DNA of 58,525 bases from Candidatus Woesearchaeota archaeon (GTDB lineage Archaea; Nanobdellota; Nanobdellia; Woesearchaeales; 21-14-0-10-32-9). Below, one piece after another: positions 15,497-25,961 of this stretch. The stretch covers positions 1 to 58,525 of the forward strand of contig JAIPHP010000005.1 in assembly GCA_021735165.1 (NCBI GenBank), read 5' to 3'. Position 1 is the first letter of the stretch. Each line of letters begins with the position of its first letter. The notes beneath the pieces are model-generated. The model did no database searches. It was not told the DNA's origin and saw nothing but the letters and a program-made list of their open reading frames with translations. The position numbers and the translations under genes were made by a program.

Positions 15497-15832
15497 TCAT
15501 TTAAAGAATTTTACGAACTTATTTTTATGGTCTACAAGGATATTTCTGGGTTTTATTTTTTTAGTTGACAATGCGAAAGCCATGATTATTATTTCATCTC
15601 CTGGTTTTATTAGATGTGCTGCTGCTCCATTCATGCAGATTTCTCCTTTATTTTTTTGTCCCGATATAACATATGTCCACAACCTATGACCGTTTGTATT
15701 GTCTACGACAAGCACTTGCTCACCTGACCACAGATCTACTTTATTCAGGAGTTCTTGATCTATTGTGATTGACCCCATGTACTTAATGTCTGCTTTTGTG
15801 ACTGTTGCTTTGTGTATCTTCGATTTCAACAT
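15497..15832 (-). CDS. panD: aspartate 1-decarboxylase precursor (PanD)
   Basis: 111 residues, the normal PanD size. It makes beta-alanine for pantothenate and CoA. The self-cleavage site is seen as YMGSITID (Gly20-Ser21), where the Ser becomes the pyruvoyl group. NGAAAHLIKPGDEIIIMAF matches the conserved C-terminal part. The upstream in-frame start is rejected because ATG 15832 gives the standard N-terminus MLKSKIHKATVT. This is a bacterial-type enzyme in an archaeal context. Confidence 0.85.
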   Translation of the reverse strand: MLKSKIHKATVTKADIKYMGSITIDQELLNKVDLWSGEQVLVVDNTNGHRLWTYVISGQKNKGEICMNGAAAHLIKPGDEIIIMAFALSTKKIKPRNILVDHKNKFVKFFK

Positions 15833-15957
15833 AATTCTCAAAAAAACCACCTTTTTATTATTTATTAGTGAATAAAAACCAATTATATAAATTTAATTGA
15901 TTGTTTATTTATTATTTTGGGAAAATTTATATATTATTTACAATTATGATAAATAAA

Positions 15958-16944
15958 ATGAATGAATTTGATTTAATAGATAAGAAAATTATGCTTGAAA
16001 TGGATATTGACGCAAGACAATCATATAATCAATTAGCTAAGAAAGTTAGAATAAGTCCTGAATTAGCAAGATACAGATTAAAAAAACTTATTGATGATAA
16101 AGTTATTCTTGGTTTTAACATAGTTATTGATATTGGAAAAATCGGGTTTTTTCATTATGAGGTCTACTTGCGTTTTCAGAAGATTAATGAAGAAAAAGAA
16201 AAAGAAATAATTAATTATCTTAAAACAGCTAACAACATTTTATGGCTTGCGAGTTGTTTAGGACACTACGATATAGTCTTTTCAGTTATAGCAAAAGACA
16301 ACATACAATTTTCTAAAGTTCTCTCAGATATTCTTGATAAATACGGAGAATTTATTTTTGAAAGAAATGTTCAGTCCACAATTAAGATACCTCATTTTAG
16401 CAGAAACTATCTTGTTCCAAATTCAAAGGTTCATGAATTTAGTTTTAGTAGCTCAAGAAACATGAATGTATCTATGGATCGCATAGATTTCACAATTCTT
16501 AGAATTTTGATGAATGATGCAAGAATGCATTTGACAAAGCTCTCAAAAAAAACAGGAATCAGTTTGGACATTGTTAATTATAGATTAAAACAATTAATAA
16601 AAAAAGGAGTCATTCAGCTTTTTAGAGCGCACATTGACAAGAGAAAATTAAATCGTATGCATTTTCAAATCTTGTTCAATTTCAAAAATCTAAATTCTGA
16701 ATTGAAATCGAAGTTTATTGAATTCTGTAGACAATTAGACAGTTCAACATATGTACTCGATACAATTGGAAAATATGATCTTATTCTAGAATTAGAACCT
16801 GAGAATCAAAAAGAGTTCAATAATATTCTCAAAAAAATAAGATATGAATTTTCAGATCAACTTATTGATTACGAGCCTTTAACAATAACAGAAGATATTA
16901 AGTATGATTATTTTAGACTTGATGAAAAAGAGTTCTTTAGATAG
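15958..16944 (+). CDS. Lrp/AsnC family regulator with two tandem modules (328 aa)
   Basis: Two similar halves, each with an AsnC-type helix-turn-helix: FDLIDKKIMLEMDIDARQSY with RISPELARYRLKKL (residues 3-50), and RIDFTILRILMNDARMHLTKL with GISLDIVNYRLKQL (about 178-225). Each is followed by a putative ligand-binding region. The ATG at 15958 is chosen because the TATA box (about 15926-15933) lies about 28 nt upstream; an ATG at 15946 is less well placed. It is divergent from panD, so it may regulate that pair. Confidence 0.75.
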   Translation: MNEFDLIDKKIMLEMDIDARQSYNQLAKKVRISPELARYRLKKLIDDKVILGFNIVIDIGKIGFFHYEVYLRFQKINEEKEKEIINYLKTANNILWLASCLGHYDIVFSVIAKDNIQFSKVLSDILDKYGEFIFERNVQSTIKIPHFSRNYLVPNSKVHEFSFSSSRNMNVSMDRIDFTILRILMNDARMHLTKLSKKTGISLDIVNYRLKQLIKKGVIQLFRAHIDKRKLNRMHFQILFNFKNLNSELKSKFIEFCRQLDSSTYVLDTIGKYDLILELEPENQKEFNNILKKIRYEFSDQLIDYEPLTITEDIKYDYFRLDEKEFFR

Positions 16945-16953
16945 AGTGCATGA

Positions 16954-17349
16954 TCACATCTTAGAGGACTTATAAACTTCAGGAATGTAACTTTTTATTC
17001 GAATAATCTTTGCAAGTATATTTCGTTTTTTAAGTTCTTCTTCTAATTTGTCTGTGAATGCTGTTTGGTCATATCCTAGACATATTACATCTGGTTTTAT
17101 TTCTTCTATTACTTTGTATTTATCTCCTTCTTCACCTATTCTAACCTCATCTACATCTTCGCATTCATAGACTGTAGCCATCCTTTTAGTCTGGTTGTTT
17201 CTAGGACTTCTTTCTTTGACTTTTAGAACTGTTGAATCCCTCGCTATAACTACATAGAGTCTATCGCCGTATTTTTTTGCCTCTGAAAGATAATATTCAT
17301 GTCCTTTGTGAAATTTGTCAAATGTACCGAATGTTAATACTTTTTTCAT
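16954..17349 (-). CDS. ribL: cytidylyltransferase-like protein, probable archaeal FAD synthetase (RibL)
   Basis: Small nucleotidyltransferase of 131 aa with FGTFDKFHKGH (7-17, the HxGH motif) and IKPDVICLGYDQ (about 89-100). In archaea this size and motif pattern is seen in FAD synthetases RibL and in glycerol-3-phosphate cytidylyltransferases. FAD synthesis from FMN and ATP is the more likely role. It lies 2 nt downstream of the membrane gene that starts at 17918. Confidence 0.65.
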   Translation of the reverse strand: MKKVLTFGTFDKFHKGHEYYLSEAKKYGDRLYVVIARDSTVLKVKERSPRNNQTKRMATVYECEDVDEVRIGEEGDKYKVIEEIKPDVICLGYDQTAFTDKLEEELKKRNILAKIIRIKSYIPEVYKSSKM

Positions 17350-17351
17350 TT

Positions 17352-17918
17352 TTAGGCTTGATCTTTTTTTGTTAGTATGTATATCACATAGCTTAATATT
17401 GATGCAAAGAAACCTGTTAGTAAATCATACATAGTGTCAAAATGAGGACTTTGCAAGTATCCTTGCTGATTTTTTACAAACACACCTTGCATTAATCCGT
17501 TTAGTACTTGATCTACAAAAAATTCTATAAATTCTAAGATGCAAGCACTACCTAGAATAATTAATATTGCTAAAAATTTGTATTTTTTTAAAATATTAAT
17601 ATCTAATAAAATATATGTGAATGTGAATGGTAATATGAAATGCAATATTTTGTCGTAAAATGGGTATATGTAGAATAAATCTAATAAATTATCTCCTAAT
17701 AGTGCTGCGTATAGTGAAAACAATATGATTGTATAGTGGTGTTCTTTCAGACCTATGTTTTTTTTGTGGTTATAGTGCTTGATAATTTTGTACGTTATAA
17801 ACACCACTAATAAAAATATATTTGAAGGAGTGTAGTTTATTATAAAACCTGTTGCGCCAAGAATTGTTATGATTAAAAATATGTATTCAAGCAAAATATT
17901 TGTTTGTTTAAGATTCAT
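17352..17918 (-). CDS. DUF2238-like integral membrane protein (188 aa)
   Basis: About six hydrophobic segments. Charged or polar residues typical of the YjdF/DUF2238 group are visible in the membrane part: FYDKILHFILPF, CILEFIEFFVDQV and DTMYDLLTGFFASI near the C-terminus. The function of the family is unknown. It probably forms an operon with the downstream RibL-like gene. Confidence 0.6.
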   Translation of the reverse strand: MNLKQTNILLEYIFLIITILGATGFIINYTPSNIFLLVVFITYKIIKHYNHKKNIGLKEHHYTIILFSLYAALLGDNLLDLFYIYPFYDKILHFILPFTFTYILLDINILKKYKFLAILIILGSACILEFIEFFVDQVLNGLMQGVFVKNQQGYLQSPHFDTMYDLLTGFFASILSYVIYILTKKDQA

Positions 17919-17972
17919 ATAGTATTATGAATTTTTGTTATTTAAGAATTTTTTGAAAAAAAAAATATTTTT

Positions 17973-18284
17973 TTATTCATCGATCATTTCTATTTCGATA
18001 TTTAATCCTTCAGGTATTGGAACTCGCATTATAAGTCTTAGAGCTCTCTCATCAACACCAAGATCAATAAGCCTTTTATGAACTCTCATTTCATATCTTT
18101 CCCATGTAGCTGTACCGTCGCCACAAGGGCTTTTTCTTGTGGTTACTTTGAGTTTTTTTGTTGGTAGGGGTATTGGTCCTTTTATTACTACTCCTGTCTT
18201 TTCTGCTATTCCTTTTATGTACTCACAAGTATCATTTACTTTATTTATATCAGTACTTGCTAATTTTACTCTTGCTCTCTGCAT
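17973..18284 (-). CDS. rps10: 30S ribosomal protein uS10
   Basis: Residues [40 protein letters not shown] and [10 protein letters not shown] are the archaeal uS10 signature (103 aa). Ribosome-binding site AGGTGA lies 3-4 nt before the ATG. It follows EF-1A with an 89-nt gap, the common archaeal order. Confidence 0.95.
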   Translation of the reverse strand: MQRARVKLASTDINKVNDTCEYIKGIAEKTGVVIKGPIPLPTKKLKVTTRKSPCGDGTATWERYEMRVHKRLIDLGVDERALRLIMRVPIPEGLNIEIEMIDE

Positions 18285-18373
18285 TTTTCACCTACCTTAT
18301 GAAAAAACGTTCGTTTCATCATAATTTGAATCATTATTAAATATAATTAATAAATGGAAAAAAGTTAGGCTTT

Positions 18374-19660
<1,287 letters not shown>

Positions 19661-20069
19661 TTTATTCCTCCAAATATATTTTTCTAAATATTAATCTCTT
19701 TTTTTGTTTTGTGGCACCCTCTCCCGATTATGCCTTTTTTATAGTTGTTTGGAATTAGTGGCTATTTATAAAGGTTTCTTTTATTTGTTGGCGACAAAAG
19801 TTTTAATTAAAGATTTTTGCTAGTTGATATTGTGAATGATAAAAAGTTGTACTCTTTACTTTTGATTTTGCAAAGCAAATATTTGAGAAACTTCTTTTTT
19901 TATTCTGAATTTATTTAATCTTTAACTTATTATTTAATTTATATTTGCAGAATTTAAGATTCTTGGTAATTTTTAGCATTTGTACTTGAAAATGTATTTT
20001 ATAAAAATTTGTTGGAAGTTAGCTTAATAGAACTTACGTTTAAAAAAATATTAAAAAAAGTTAATTGTT
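19661..20069. other. intergenic region between EF-2 and EF-1A (409 nt)
   Basis: Holds the EF-1A promoter (GAAACCTTTATAAATAG on the minus strand, 19762-19778). The rest is AT-rich sequence; I see no reading frame or clear structured RNA. Confidence 0.6.
19762..19778 (-). promoter_or_regulatory. BRE/TATA promoter of EF-1A
   Basis: GAAACCTTTATAAATAG on the minus strand. The same string occurs before uL11 (47493-47509) and a close variant before uS12 (58355-58367), marking it as a strong housekeeping promoter in this genome. Confidence 0.7.
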
Positions 20070-22244
20070 TTACTCTGAACTTTCTGTTTTGAGGCCTTTT
20101 CTTTCTCTTATTATTTTTAGAGTTCTCTGTTGCAATTCGTCTGGAAGTCTTTCAAAGTTTTGATCTACTAAAAATGAAGATCCTCTTCCACCTGTTGCAG
20201 ATCTCAAATCACTACTTAATCCAAACATTTCCGCTACTGGTAGTTTTCCTGTTACTTTAACTAGGTTTCCTTCTTGTTGCATATCTAATAATTGTCCTCT
20301 TTTGTTTTGTATTAGCTTGGATAATTCGCCCATGTATTCAGCAGGTGCTTCAAAACTCATTGTTTGTATTGGTTCAAAGATTATTGGGTTTGCTTGATCC
20401 ATTGCTCCCCTTATACCTTCTCTTACTGCAGGATATAATTGTGCTGGTCCTCTGTGAATTGCATCTTCGTGCAGTTTTACATCCATTAGTTTTACTTTTA
20501 CTCCGTAACACGGATCTCTAGCTAAAGGTCCTGCATTCATTACATCTTCGAACATGTCTAGAACCATTTCAATTATTTCACCTATGTGAACTATTCCTCT
20601 TGTTTCATCTAAAAACATGTTTCCATTAAAGATATCTTTTACATTTCTAGCAGTTTTTGCATCCATTCCTAAGCTTTGAAGGGTTTCCCAAAGTTCGGAG
20701 TCTTTTTTCTTTATTCTTCCGCTGGATAATTTTCCTTCTTTTATTGCTTGTTTGTATTCTTCTTCTAGTGGTTCTACAACAAAATATAGTTTGTTGTGTT
20801 TATTAGGAGATTTTCCTTCAAATTGTTCACCAGAATTTTTTGTTATTGTTTCTCTGTATACAACTATAGGAGGGCTTGTTTGAATTTCTACGCCTTTTTC
20901 TTTTTTAATTCTATTTTCTATTACTTCCAGGTGTAGTTCTCCCATTCCATGCATTAGATGTTCTCCAGTTTCTTGATTTATTTCTATTTTAATGCTCGGA
21001 TCTTCTTTTGATACTTGCATTAATACTTCTATTAGTTTTGGTAAGTCCCCTGGTTTTTTTGCTTCTATTGCTTTTGTCATTACGGGTTCGAATATGTGTG
21101 TTATTGCTTCAAAAGGATCTGCTTCCGCATCTTCCATGACTGTTTCTCCTGGATATGCATTTTTTAGGCCTGCAACGCCTATTATGTTTCCAGGAGGCAC
21201 ATTGTCAACTATTTCTTTTTTCGCTCCGTTATAGATGTATACTTGTTGTATTCTTAAGTCTACTTTTGCTTTTGCTAAGTGTACATTCATTCCTTTTTTC
21301 ATGGTTCCTGAGAACATTCTTCCTGCGCTTATTTCTCCTGCTTGCGGGTCTACTACTACTTTTGTTACTACAAACATTAAGTTTCCTTTTGGATCGCATG
21401 TTCTTAGTTGCTTTCCTATTTCACTGTTGTCATCTCCGTGCCATATTTTTGGAATTCTATATGCTTGTGCATCCACAGGATTTGGGTGGTGCTTGATGAC
21501 TGAATTTAGTATTACTTCATGTATTGGTGCTTTATCTCTTAGTTCTTTCCAAGTATCATTTGTGTATGCATCAATTATGTCTTTGAAGGTTATTCCTTTT
21601 TTTTGCATGTACGGAATTGAAAGTGCCCAATTGTGAAAAGCTGAGCCAAAACACACTGATCCATCTGCAACATTTACCTGCCATTTTTCTCCGTATTCTT
21701 CTTCTGCTATTTGTTTTATTAATTTGTTCACTGAAGTTATTACTTTTATGAATCGTTCTTGCATAGCTTCAGGCGTTAATTGCAATTCTTTGATTAGTCT
21801 GTCTACTTTATTTATGAAAAGTATAGGTTTTACTCGCTCTCTTAGAGCTTGTCTTAGCACAGTTTCTGTTTGCGGCATTATTCCTTCTACTGCGCAGCTT
21901 AGTACAATCGCTCCATCTACTGCTCTCATCGCTCTTGTTACGTCTCCTCCAAAATCTACGTGTCCTGGCGTGTCTATTAGGTTAATTAAATAGTCTTCTC
22001 CTTCTACTTTGTGCATCATGCTTACTGATGCAGAGTCTATTGTTATGCCTCGTTCTTGTTCATCTTCGTGAAAGTCCATTGCTCTTGCTTGTCCTGCTAA
22101 GTCAGCACTCATCATTCCTGCTCCTTGCAATAAGTTATCGGAAAATGTTGTTTTTCCGTGATCTATGTGTGCTGCGATTGCAATATTTCTTATTCTTTCA
22201 GGGTTTTTCATTCCTTCTAGTACCCTATCTACCATTTTTGCCAT
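20070..22244 (-). CDS. fusA: elongation factor 2 (aEF2)
   Basis: Translocation GTPase, 724 aa. G motifs AHIDHGKTT (25-33), DTPGH and NKVD are present. The diphthamide loop reads DAIHRGPAQ near residue 600, keeping the modified His but with PA where RGGGQ is usual. A Dph6-like domain fused to asparagine synthetase is encoded at 11748. Confidence 0.97.
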   Translation of the reverse strand: MAKMVDRVLEGMKNPERIRNIAIAAHIDHGKTTFSDNLLQGAGMMSADLAGQARAMDFHEDEQERGITIDSASVSMMHKVEGEDYLINLIDTPGHVDFGGDVTRAMRAVDGAIVLSCAVEGIMPQTETVLRQALRERVKPILFINKVDRLIKELQLTPEAMQERFIKVITSVNKLIKQIAEEEYGEKWQVNVADGSVCFGSAFHNWALSIPYMQKKGITFKDIIDAYTNDTWKELRDKAPIHEVILNSVIKHHPNPVDAQAYRIPKIWHGDDNSEIGKQLRTCDPKGNLMFVVTKVVVDPQAGEISAGRMFSGTMKKGMNVHLAKAKVDLRIQQVYIYNGAKKEIVDNVPPGNIIGVAGLKNAYPGETVMEDAEADPFEAITHIFEPVMTKAIEAKKPGDLPKLIEVLMQVSKEDPSIKIEINQETGEHLMHGMGELHLEVIENRIKKEKGVEIQTSPPIVVYRETITKNSGEQFEGKSPNKHNKLYFVVEPLEEEYKQAIKEGKLSSGRIKKKDSELWETLQSLGMDAKTARNVKDIFNGNMFLDETRGIVHIGEIIEMVLDMFEDVMNAGPLARDPCYGVKVKLMDVKLHEDAIHRGPAQLYPAVREGIRGAMDQANPIIFEPIQTMSFEAPAEYMGELSKLIQNKRGQLLDMQQEGNLVKVTGKLPVAEMFGLSSDLRSATGGRGSSFLVDQNFERLPDELQQRTLKIIRERKGLKTESSE

Positions 22245-22276
22245 TATAATCTACCTCGTTGTTCTTTTTTGTTTTT

Positions 22277-22855
22277 TCATTTGCCTGTTCTGTACAGTAA
22301 CTCTTCGTCTACTCGTTTCCATACGTGTAGCTCATTTTCGTTGAACCATAATTTTATCTCCCTTTCTGCTTCTTCTGTTTCTCCTGATGCGTGTATCAGG
22401 TTTTGTATTGGTCTTTTGCTTGTATCTGCTAATCCATATGTGTCAAAAGAATAGTCTCCTCTAATTGTTCCAGGCGTAGCATCTCCTGGGCTAGTGCTTC
22501 CTACTAATTTTCTTATATGTTTTACTGCATTATGTCCTTCAAATACGAATGCAACTACTGGGCTCATTGTTAGAAAATCTATTAGTTGTTGTCTTACTTC
22601 AAGACCTATTTCGCGTTCTTCTTTGTTTATTGTCAGCCCTTTTTTTGCGTACGCTTCTTTTTGTTTTGATCCTACTGTTTTAAGCCAATTTTCGTCAGCT
22701 ACATAGTGGTTTCCTGCCAGATTCTCGTTTGGGTAAACCATTTTCATCCCTATGATTTTTAATCCGCATTTTTCGAATCTAGTAAGTATTTCTCCTACTA
22801 ATCCTCTTTGTACTCCATCTGGTTTTATTAGTACTAATGATCTTTCAGTTGTCAT
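22277..22855 (-). CDS. ndk: nucleoside diphosphate kinase, long form (192 aa)
   Basis: Transfers phosphate between NTPs and NDPs. The N-terminus TERSLVLIKPDGVQRGLVGE, EGHNAVKHIRKLVG, TIRGDYS and the catalytic His in NLIHASGE are all present. It is about 40 residues longer than the 150-residue core because of an insert around residues 45-85 and a C-terminal extension, as in several archaea. Same operon as eL24, eS28 and eL8. Confidence 0.93.
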   Translation of the reverse strand: MTTERSLVLIKPDGVQRGLVGEILTRFEKCGLKIIGMKMVYPNENLAGNHYVADENWLKTVGSKQKEAYAKKGLTINKEEREIGLEVRQQLIDFLTMSPVVAFVFEGHNAVKHIRKLVGSTSPGDATPGTIRGDYSFDTYGLADTSKRPIQNLIHASGETEEAEREIKLWFNENELHVWKRVDEELLYRTGK

Positions 22856-22898
22856 TTTTTCCTCCTCTCATTTTGAAAATAAAAAAAGTTATTTTAGT

Positions 22899-23090
22899 TT
22901 ATTGTTTAGTTCCTTTTTTAACTGCGTGGTATTCTGTTGTCCAATGCGTGGTTCTTGGTTTTCTTCCTAGTTTTATTTGATTTTTTTCGCATTTTGTTGA
23001 ACAGTAATACATTGTTTTTCCGTCTTTTTTGACGTATAATTTTCCTGTTCCTGCAGTTATTTGTTTTCCGCAAAATTCACATTTAGCCAT
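22899..23090 (-). CDS. rpl24e: 50S ribosomal protein eL24
   Basis: 63 aa with a zinc-binding CEFCGKQI and [10 protein letters not shown] pair (C4, C7, C30, C34 approximately) and [11 protein letters not shown], the family signature. Confidence 0.93.
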   Translation of the reverse strand: MAKCEFCGKQITAGTGKLYVKKDGKTMYYCSTKCEKNQIKLGRKPRTTHWTTEYHAVKKGTKQ

Positions 23091-23100
23091 TTTTTTGCAC

Positions 23101-23385
23101 CTAGTTATTTCCTCTTCCTGCTTTGTTTAGAGGTCTTGCTTCTATTTCTGTTTCTCTTAGCATTAGGATATCTCCGATTTGTACGGGGCCTTTCACGTTT
23201 CTTCTAACAATTTTATTTTTATCTCTGCCATCCATAATTTTGCATCTTATTTGTATTGCTTCTCCTCGTGTTCCTGTTCTTCCCACTATTTCTTCTACAC
23301 TTGCAGGGACTGCTGGAGAAAATGTTACTCCTCCTTTTGAGTCAGAAGTTTGGTTTTTTTTGCCGCCTTTTTTTTGTTCAGCCAT
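23101..23385 (-). CDS. rps28e: 30S ribosomal protein eS28
   Basis: 94 aa. [40 protein letters not shown] and the closing [10 protein letters not shown] are typical. The start at 23385 is fixed by ribosome-binding site AGGTGATAA; an upstream GTG lies inside that site. A 25-residue Lys/Gly-rich N-terminal extension is present. Confidence 0.92.
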   Translation of the reverse strand: MAEQKKGGKKNQTSDSKGGVTFSPAVPASVEEIVGRTGTRGEAIQIRCKIMDGRDKNKIVRRNVKGPVQIGDILMLRETEIEARPLNKAGRGNN

Positions 23386-23402
23386 AATTATCACCTATTT
23401 GT

Positions 23403-23738
23403 TTATTCAAGTTTTTCTGAACTTTCAGCTTCGGCATTTATTTCTCCTACGGTTTGTTTGCTTTCGCCTTCATCTATTATTGCTACTGCTCCTGTTGGAA
23501 CGCCCATTCCTGCTGCTGCGCCTAATTCTTCTCTACTTGGTACTTCAACGCATTGTATGTTTTTTTCTTTGCATAGTAAAGGTATGTGCATTATGATTTC
23601 TTTAGGGGATACGTCTGTTGCAATCACCACTAGTTTTGCTTTTCCTTTTTCTATCATTTTTGTTACTTCGTTTGTTCCTTTCTTTATTTTACCTGTTTTT
23701 TGTGCAAGTTCTATTGCTTCGTATGCTTTTTCTGACAT
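23403..23738 (-). CDS. rpl7ae: ribosomal protein eL8 (L7Ae), K-turn-binding
   Basis: 111 aa. KIKKGTNEVTKMIEKGKAKL and VVIATDVSPKEIIMHIPLLC are the RNA-binding signature. It is part of the 50S subunit, of box C/D and H/ACA RNPs and often of RNase P. Ribosome-binding site GGAGGT lies before the ATG. It heads the operon eL8-eS28-eL24-NDK. The leader contains a possible K-turn (23793-23829). Confidence 0.95.
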   Translation of the reverse strand: MSEKAYEAIELAQKTGKIKKGTNEVTKMIEKGKAKLVVIATDVSPKEIIMHIPLLCKEKNIQCVEVPSREELGAAAGMGVPTGAVAIIDEGESKQTVGEINAEAESSEKLE

Positions 23739-23792
23739 TTTTTTCTACCTCCTATTGGATTGAAATGTTTTTTGTAACAACTAGAATTGTTA

Positions 23793-23829
23793 CCTCATTC
23801 CACCACGTTGTGGTTTCATCAATCACGGG
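23793..23829 (-). promoter_or_regulatory. possible K-turn in the leader of the eL8 operon
   Basis: On the minus strand, TGATGAAACCAC-aac-GTGG-TGGAATGA puts a C-box-like TGATGA opposite a TGA on the far side of a short CCAC/GTGG stem. Next to it, GTAACAA/TTGTTAC forms a second hairpin before the ribosome-binding site. Archaeal L7Ae can repress its own mRNA through such a motif. Confidence 0.4.
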
Positions 23830-23935
23830 TTTTATTTTGAGAATGATATTTGCTTTTTAAATGTTGTTGTTTAGATTGTTTGTCGTTTTTGAATCATTTA
23901 TTGTCTTAGTTTATTTGTTGTTTTATTATTTCGTT

Positions 23936-24388
23936 TTAGAAAACGTAGAAGATGTTTAAAGTTATTAAGCACAATATCATTATTACTGTTGCTATTGCCA
24001 AATGCATTTTGTAATTTTTGTTTTTTAGGTAATTGTTTTGAATTGATATAAGTATTGTTAGTAGTAGTATCGGCGCAATTATTTGCGTAATGTTTGTTTT
24101 TATTATGTGAGCAATTAATATTGTAGGACCTATTAGATATAGTGGTATTTGAGGAAATTTATTAGTTATTATTAGAGTGATTATTGCAATTATTATTGCT
24201 ATATAAATTGTTTTTATTAGTAGTGTTAATATAAGAATTGCAGTTATTACTGCTATTGTTTTGTTTGTGTATTTTTTGATTTCTTTTTGTTCATATTTTA
24301 CATTTTTAGATATTAGTATTCCTGCAACATATGCTAGTATTATTGAAAATAGTGTGAATGTTGATTGTATTAGAATGTTAGTTCCCAT
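23936..24388 (-). CDS. hypothetical polytopic membrane protein (150 aa)
   Basis: Unrecognised, very rich in Ile, with about five hydrophobic helices and almost no soluble part. It overlaps the pilin-like gene at 24378 by 11 nt and may act with it at the cell surface; that link is by context only. Confidence 0.6.
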   Translation of the reverse strand: MGTNILIQSTFTLFSIILAYVAGILISKNVKYEQKEIKKYTNKTIAVITAILILTLLIKTIYIAIIIAIITLIITNKFPQIPLYLIGPTILIAHIIKTNITQIIAPILLLTILISIQNNYLKNKNYKMHLAIATVIMILCLITLNIFYVF

Positions 24389-24806
24389 TTTGACCGCATA
24401 TCACATTTTCGCCTATTGTCAGTTCGTCATTTTTGTTTCCAATGCTATTGTTTGAACCATACGTTTTTATTGCGCCTAGTTCATCAACAACAACTATGCA
24501 GAATTCTGTGTTTGCGGGAAGTCCTAATTTGGATCTTATTTCTTCGTAATTTGAAGAATATAGTAATGCTAAGTTTTCTTCTGTTATTTCTGATTCTTGT
24601 ATTACACTTGGAAGACCGTATGCTTGCGCGGTTGTTCTGTCTAGTTTTGATACTATATTATCTGCTTCTGTGTTTAGTTTTTCATTTTCTGTTGTGTTTG
24701 AATTTAGTACTGCGTACACAATAACTAGTATAAGGAGAAATATGACAACACCCACAACCATATCTATTGAGACAGCTTGTGCTTTTTTTGTGTTTATTTT
24801 TTTCAC
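24378..24806 (-). CDS. pilin-like protein with class III-type signal (142 aa)
   Basis: KKINTKKAQAVSIDMVVG followed by a long hydrophobic helix to residue 35 fits an archaeal prepilin peptidase substrate. The remainder is a soluble domain with two cysteines (FCIVVV and NVICGQ), possibly disulfide-linked. First gene of a two-gene operon. Confidence 0.65.
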   Translation of the reverse strand: MKKINTKKAQAVSIDMVVGVVIFLLILVIVYAVLNSNTTENEKLNTEADNIVSKLDRTTAQAYGLPSVIQESEITEENLALLYSSNYEEIRSKLGLPANTEFCIVVVDELGAIKTYGSNNSIGNKNDELTIGENVICGQNGN

Positions 24807-24899
24807 CCCTTAGTTTTTCAATTTAAAATCACTATAAAAATTTTTCGTTCATTTTTTTTATTAATTTTTTATATAAATCTTTTGATAATTAATAAATTT

Positions 24900-24920
24900 A
24901 GCGAAACATTTATATATTAG
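24900..24920 (+). promoter_or_regulatory. BRE/TATA promoter of TFB
   Basis: GCGAAACATTTATATATT contains a B-recognition-like GAAAC and TATA box. The expected start at about 24940 leaves a leader of about 90 nt, unusually long here. Confidence 0.55.
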
Positions 24921-25029
24921 AAACTTATTTTATTTATAAAACTATCACAAGACATAGTAATTACCAATTAATAACAAATTATATTGTGGTTTGTTTTTAT
25001 TATCATAAACTGACTTGGGGGTTAGAATT

Positions 25030-25953
25030 ATGTCAAAGTATGTAAAGAAGTGTCCAGAGTGTGGATCTGTAAATTTATTGTGGAATAAAGATAAAGGCGA
25101 AATCATTTGCAGAGATTGCGGTTTAGTTCTTGAAGAAAAAATGGTTGATTTCGATCAGGAATGGAGAGAAATGGATTCTGAGGCTGCAGCTAGAAGAAGA
25201 AGAACTGGCGCACCTATGTCATATACTCAATTTGATCAGGGATTAGGTACAGAAGTAGGCACTAAAGCTGATTTTTATAAGCTAGGTGGTAAGGAGAAAA
25301 ATAAGTTTTTTAGACTAAGAAAGTGGCAACAAAGAATAAGTACCGCTATAGAGCGAAATCTTAAATTAGCTTTGGCCGAACTTAAAAGAGTTTCTTCTTA
25401 TTTGAAACTTCCTAGCAGTGTTGAAGAAGAGGCTTCTAGAATTTATACTTTAGCAGTTCAGAAAGGACTTGTAAGAGGAAGAAGTATGGAAAGTGTCGTT
25501 GCAGGAGCTTTATATGCTGCTTGCAGAAGACATGATGTTCCTAGAACTCTTGATGAATTAAGCGAAGCTAGTTCTGTTGAAAAAAAGGAAATTGGAAGAA
25601 CATATAGGTTTATAACAAGAGAATTAGGCATTAAAATATTGCCGAGCAATCCTTCAGATTACATTGCAAGATTTGCGTCTTCTTTAAAGTTAAGTCCTGA
25701 GGCTCAAACTAAGAGTATTGAGATAATAGAGGAAGCTCAAGGTGTTGAGCTTACAAGTGGAAGAGGACCTACAGGCATTGCAGCAGCAGCATTATACGTT
25801 GCAGCTTTAATAAATGGAGAAAAAAGAACCCAAAGAGAAGTTGCTGATGTTGCAGGAGTTACTGAAGTTACAATTAGAAATAGATATAAAGAGCTTTTAG
25901 ATAAGCTTGATTTAGAAAAAGAGATTAAAAAAACTAAGAAAAGAAATGCTTAG
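25030..25953 (+). CDS. tfb: transcription initiation factor TFB
   Basis: 308 aa. N-terminal zinc ribbon CPECGSVNLLWNKDKGEIIC with RDCG, a B-finger region, then two cyclin repeats (about 110-200 and 205-300). It recruits RNA polymerase to TBP-bound promoters. The ATG at 25030 follows a GGGGGTTAG stretch. The HIT gene follows after 8 nt. Confidence 0.95.
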   Translation: MSKYVKKCPECGSVNLLWNKDKGEIICRDCGLVLEEKMVDFDQEWREMDSEAAARRRRTGAPMSYTQFDQGLGTEVGTKADFYKLGGKEKNKFFRLRKWQQRISTAIERNLKLALAELKRVSSYLKLPSSVEEEASRIYTLAVQKGLVRGRSMESVVAGALYAACRRHDVPRTLDELSEASSVEKKEIGRTYRFITRELGIKILPSNPSDYIARFASSLKLSPEAQTKSIEIIEEAQGVELTSGRGPTGIAAAALYVAALINGEKRTQREVADVAGVTEVTIRNRYKELLDKLDLEKEIKKTKKRNA

Positions 25954-25961
25954 GGATATAT

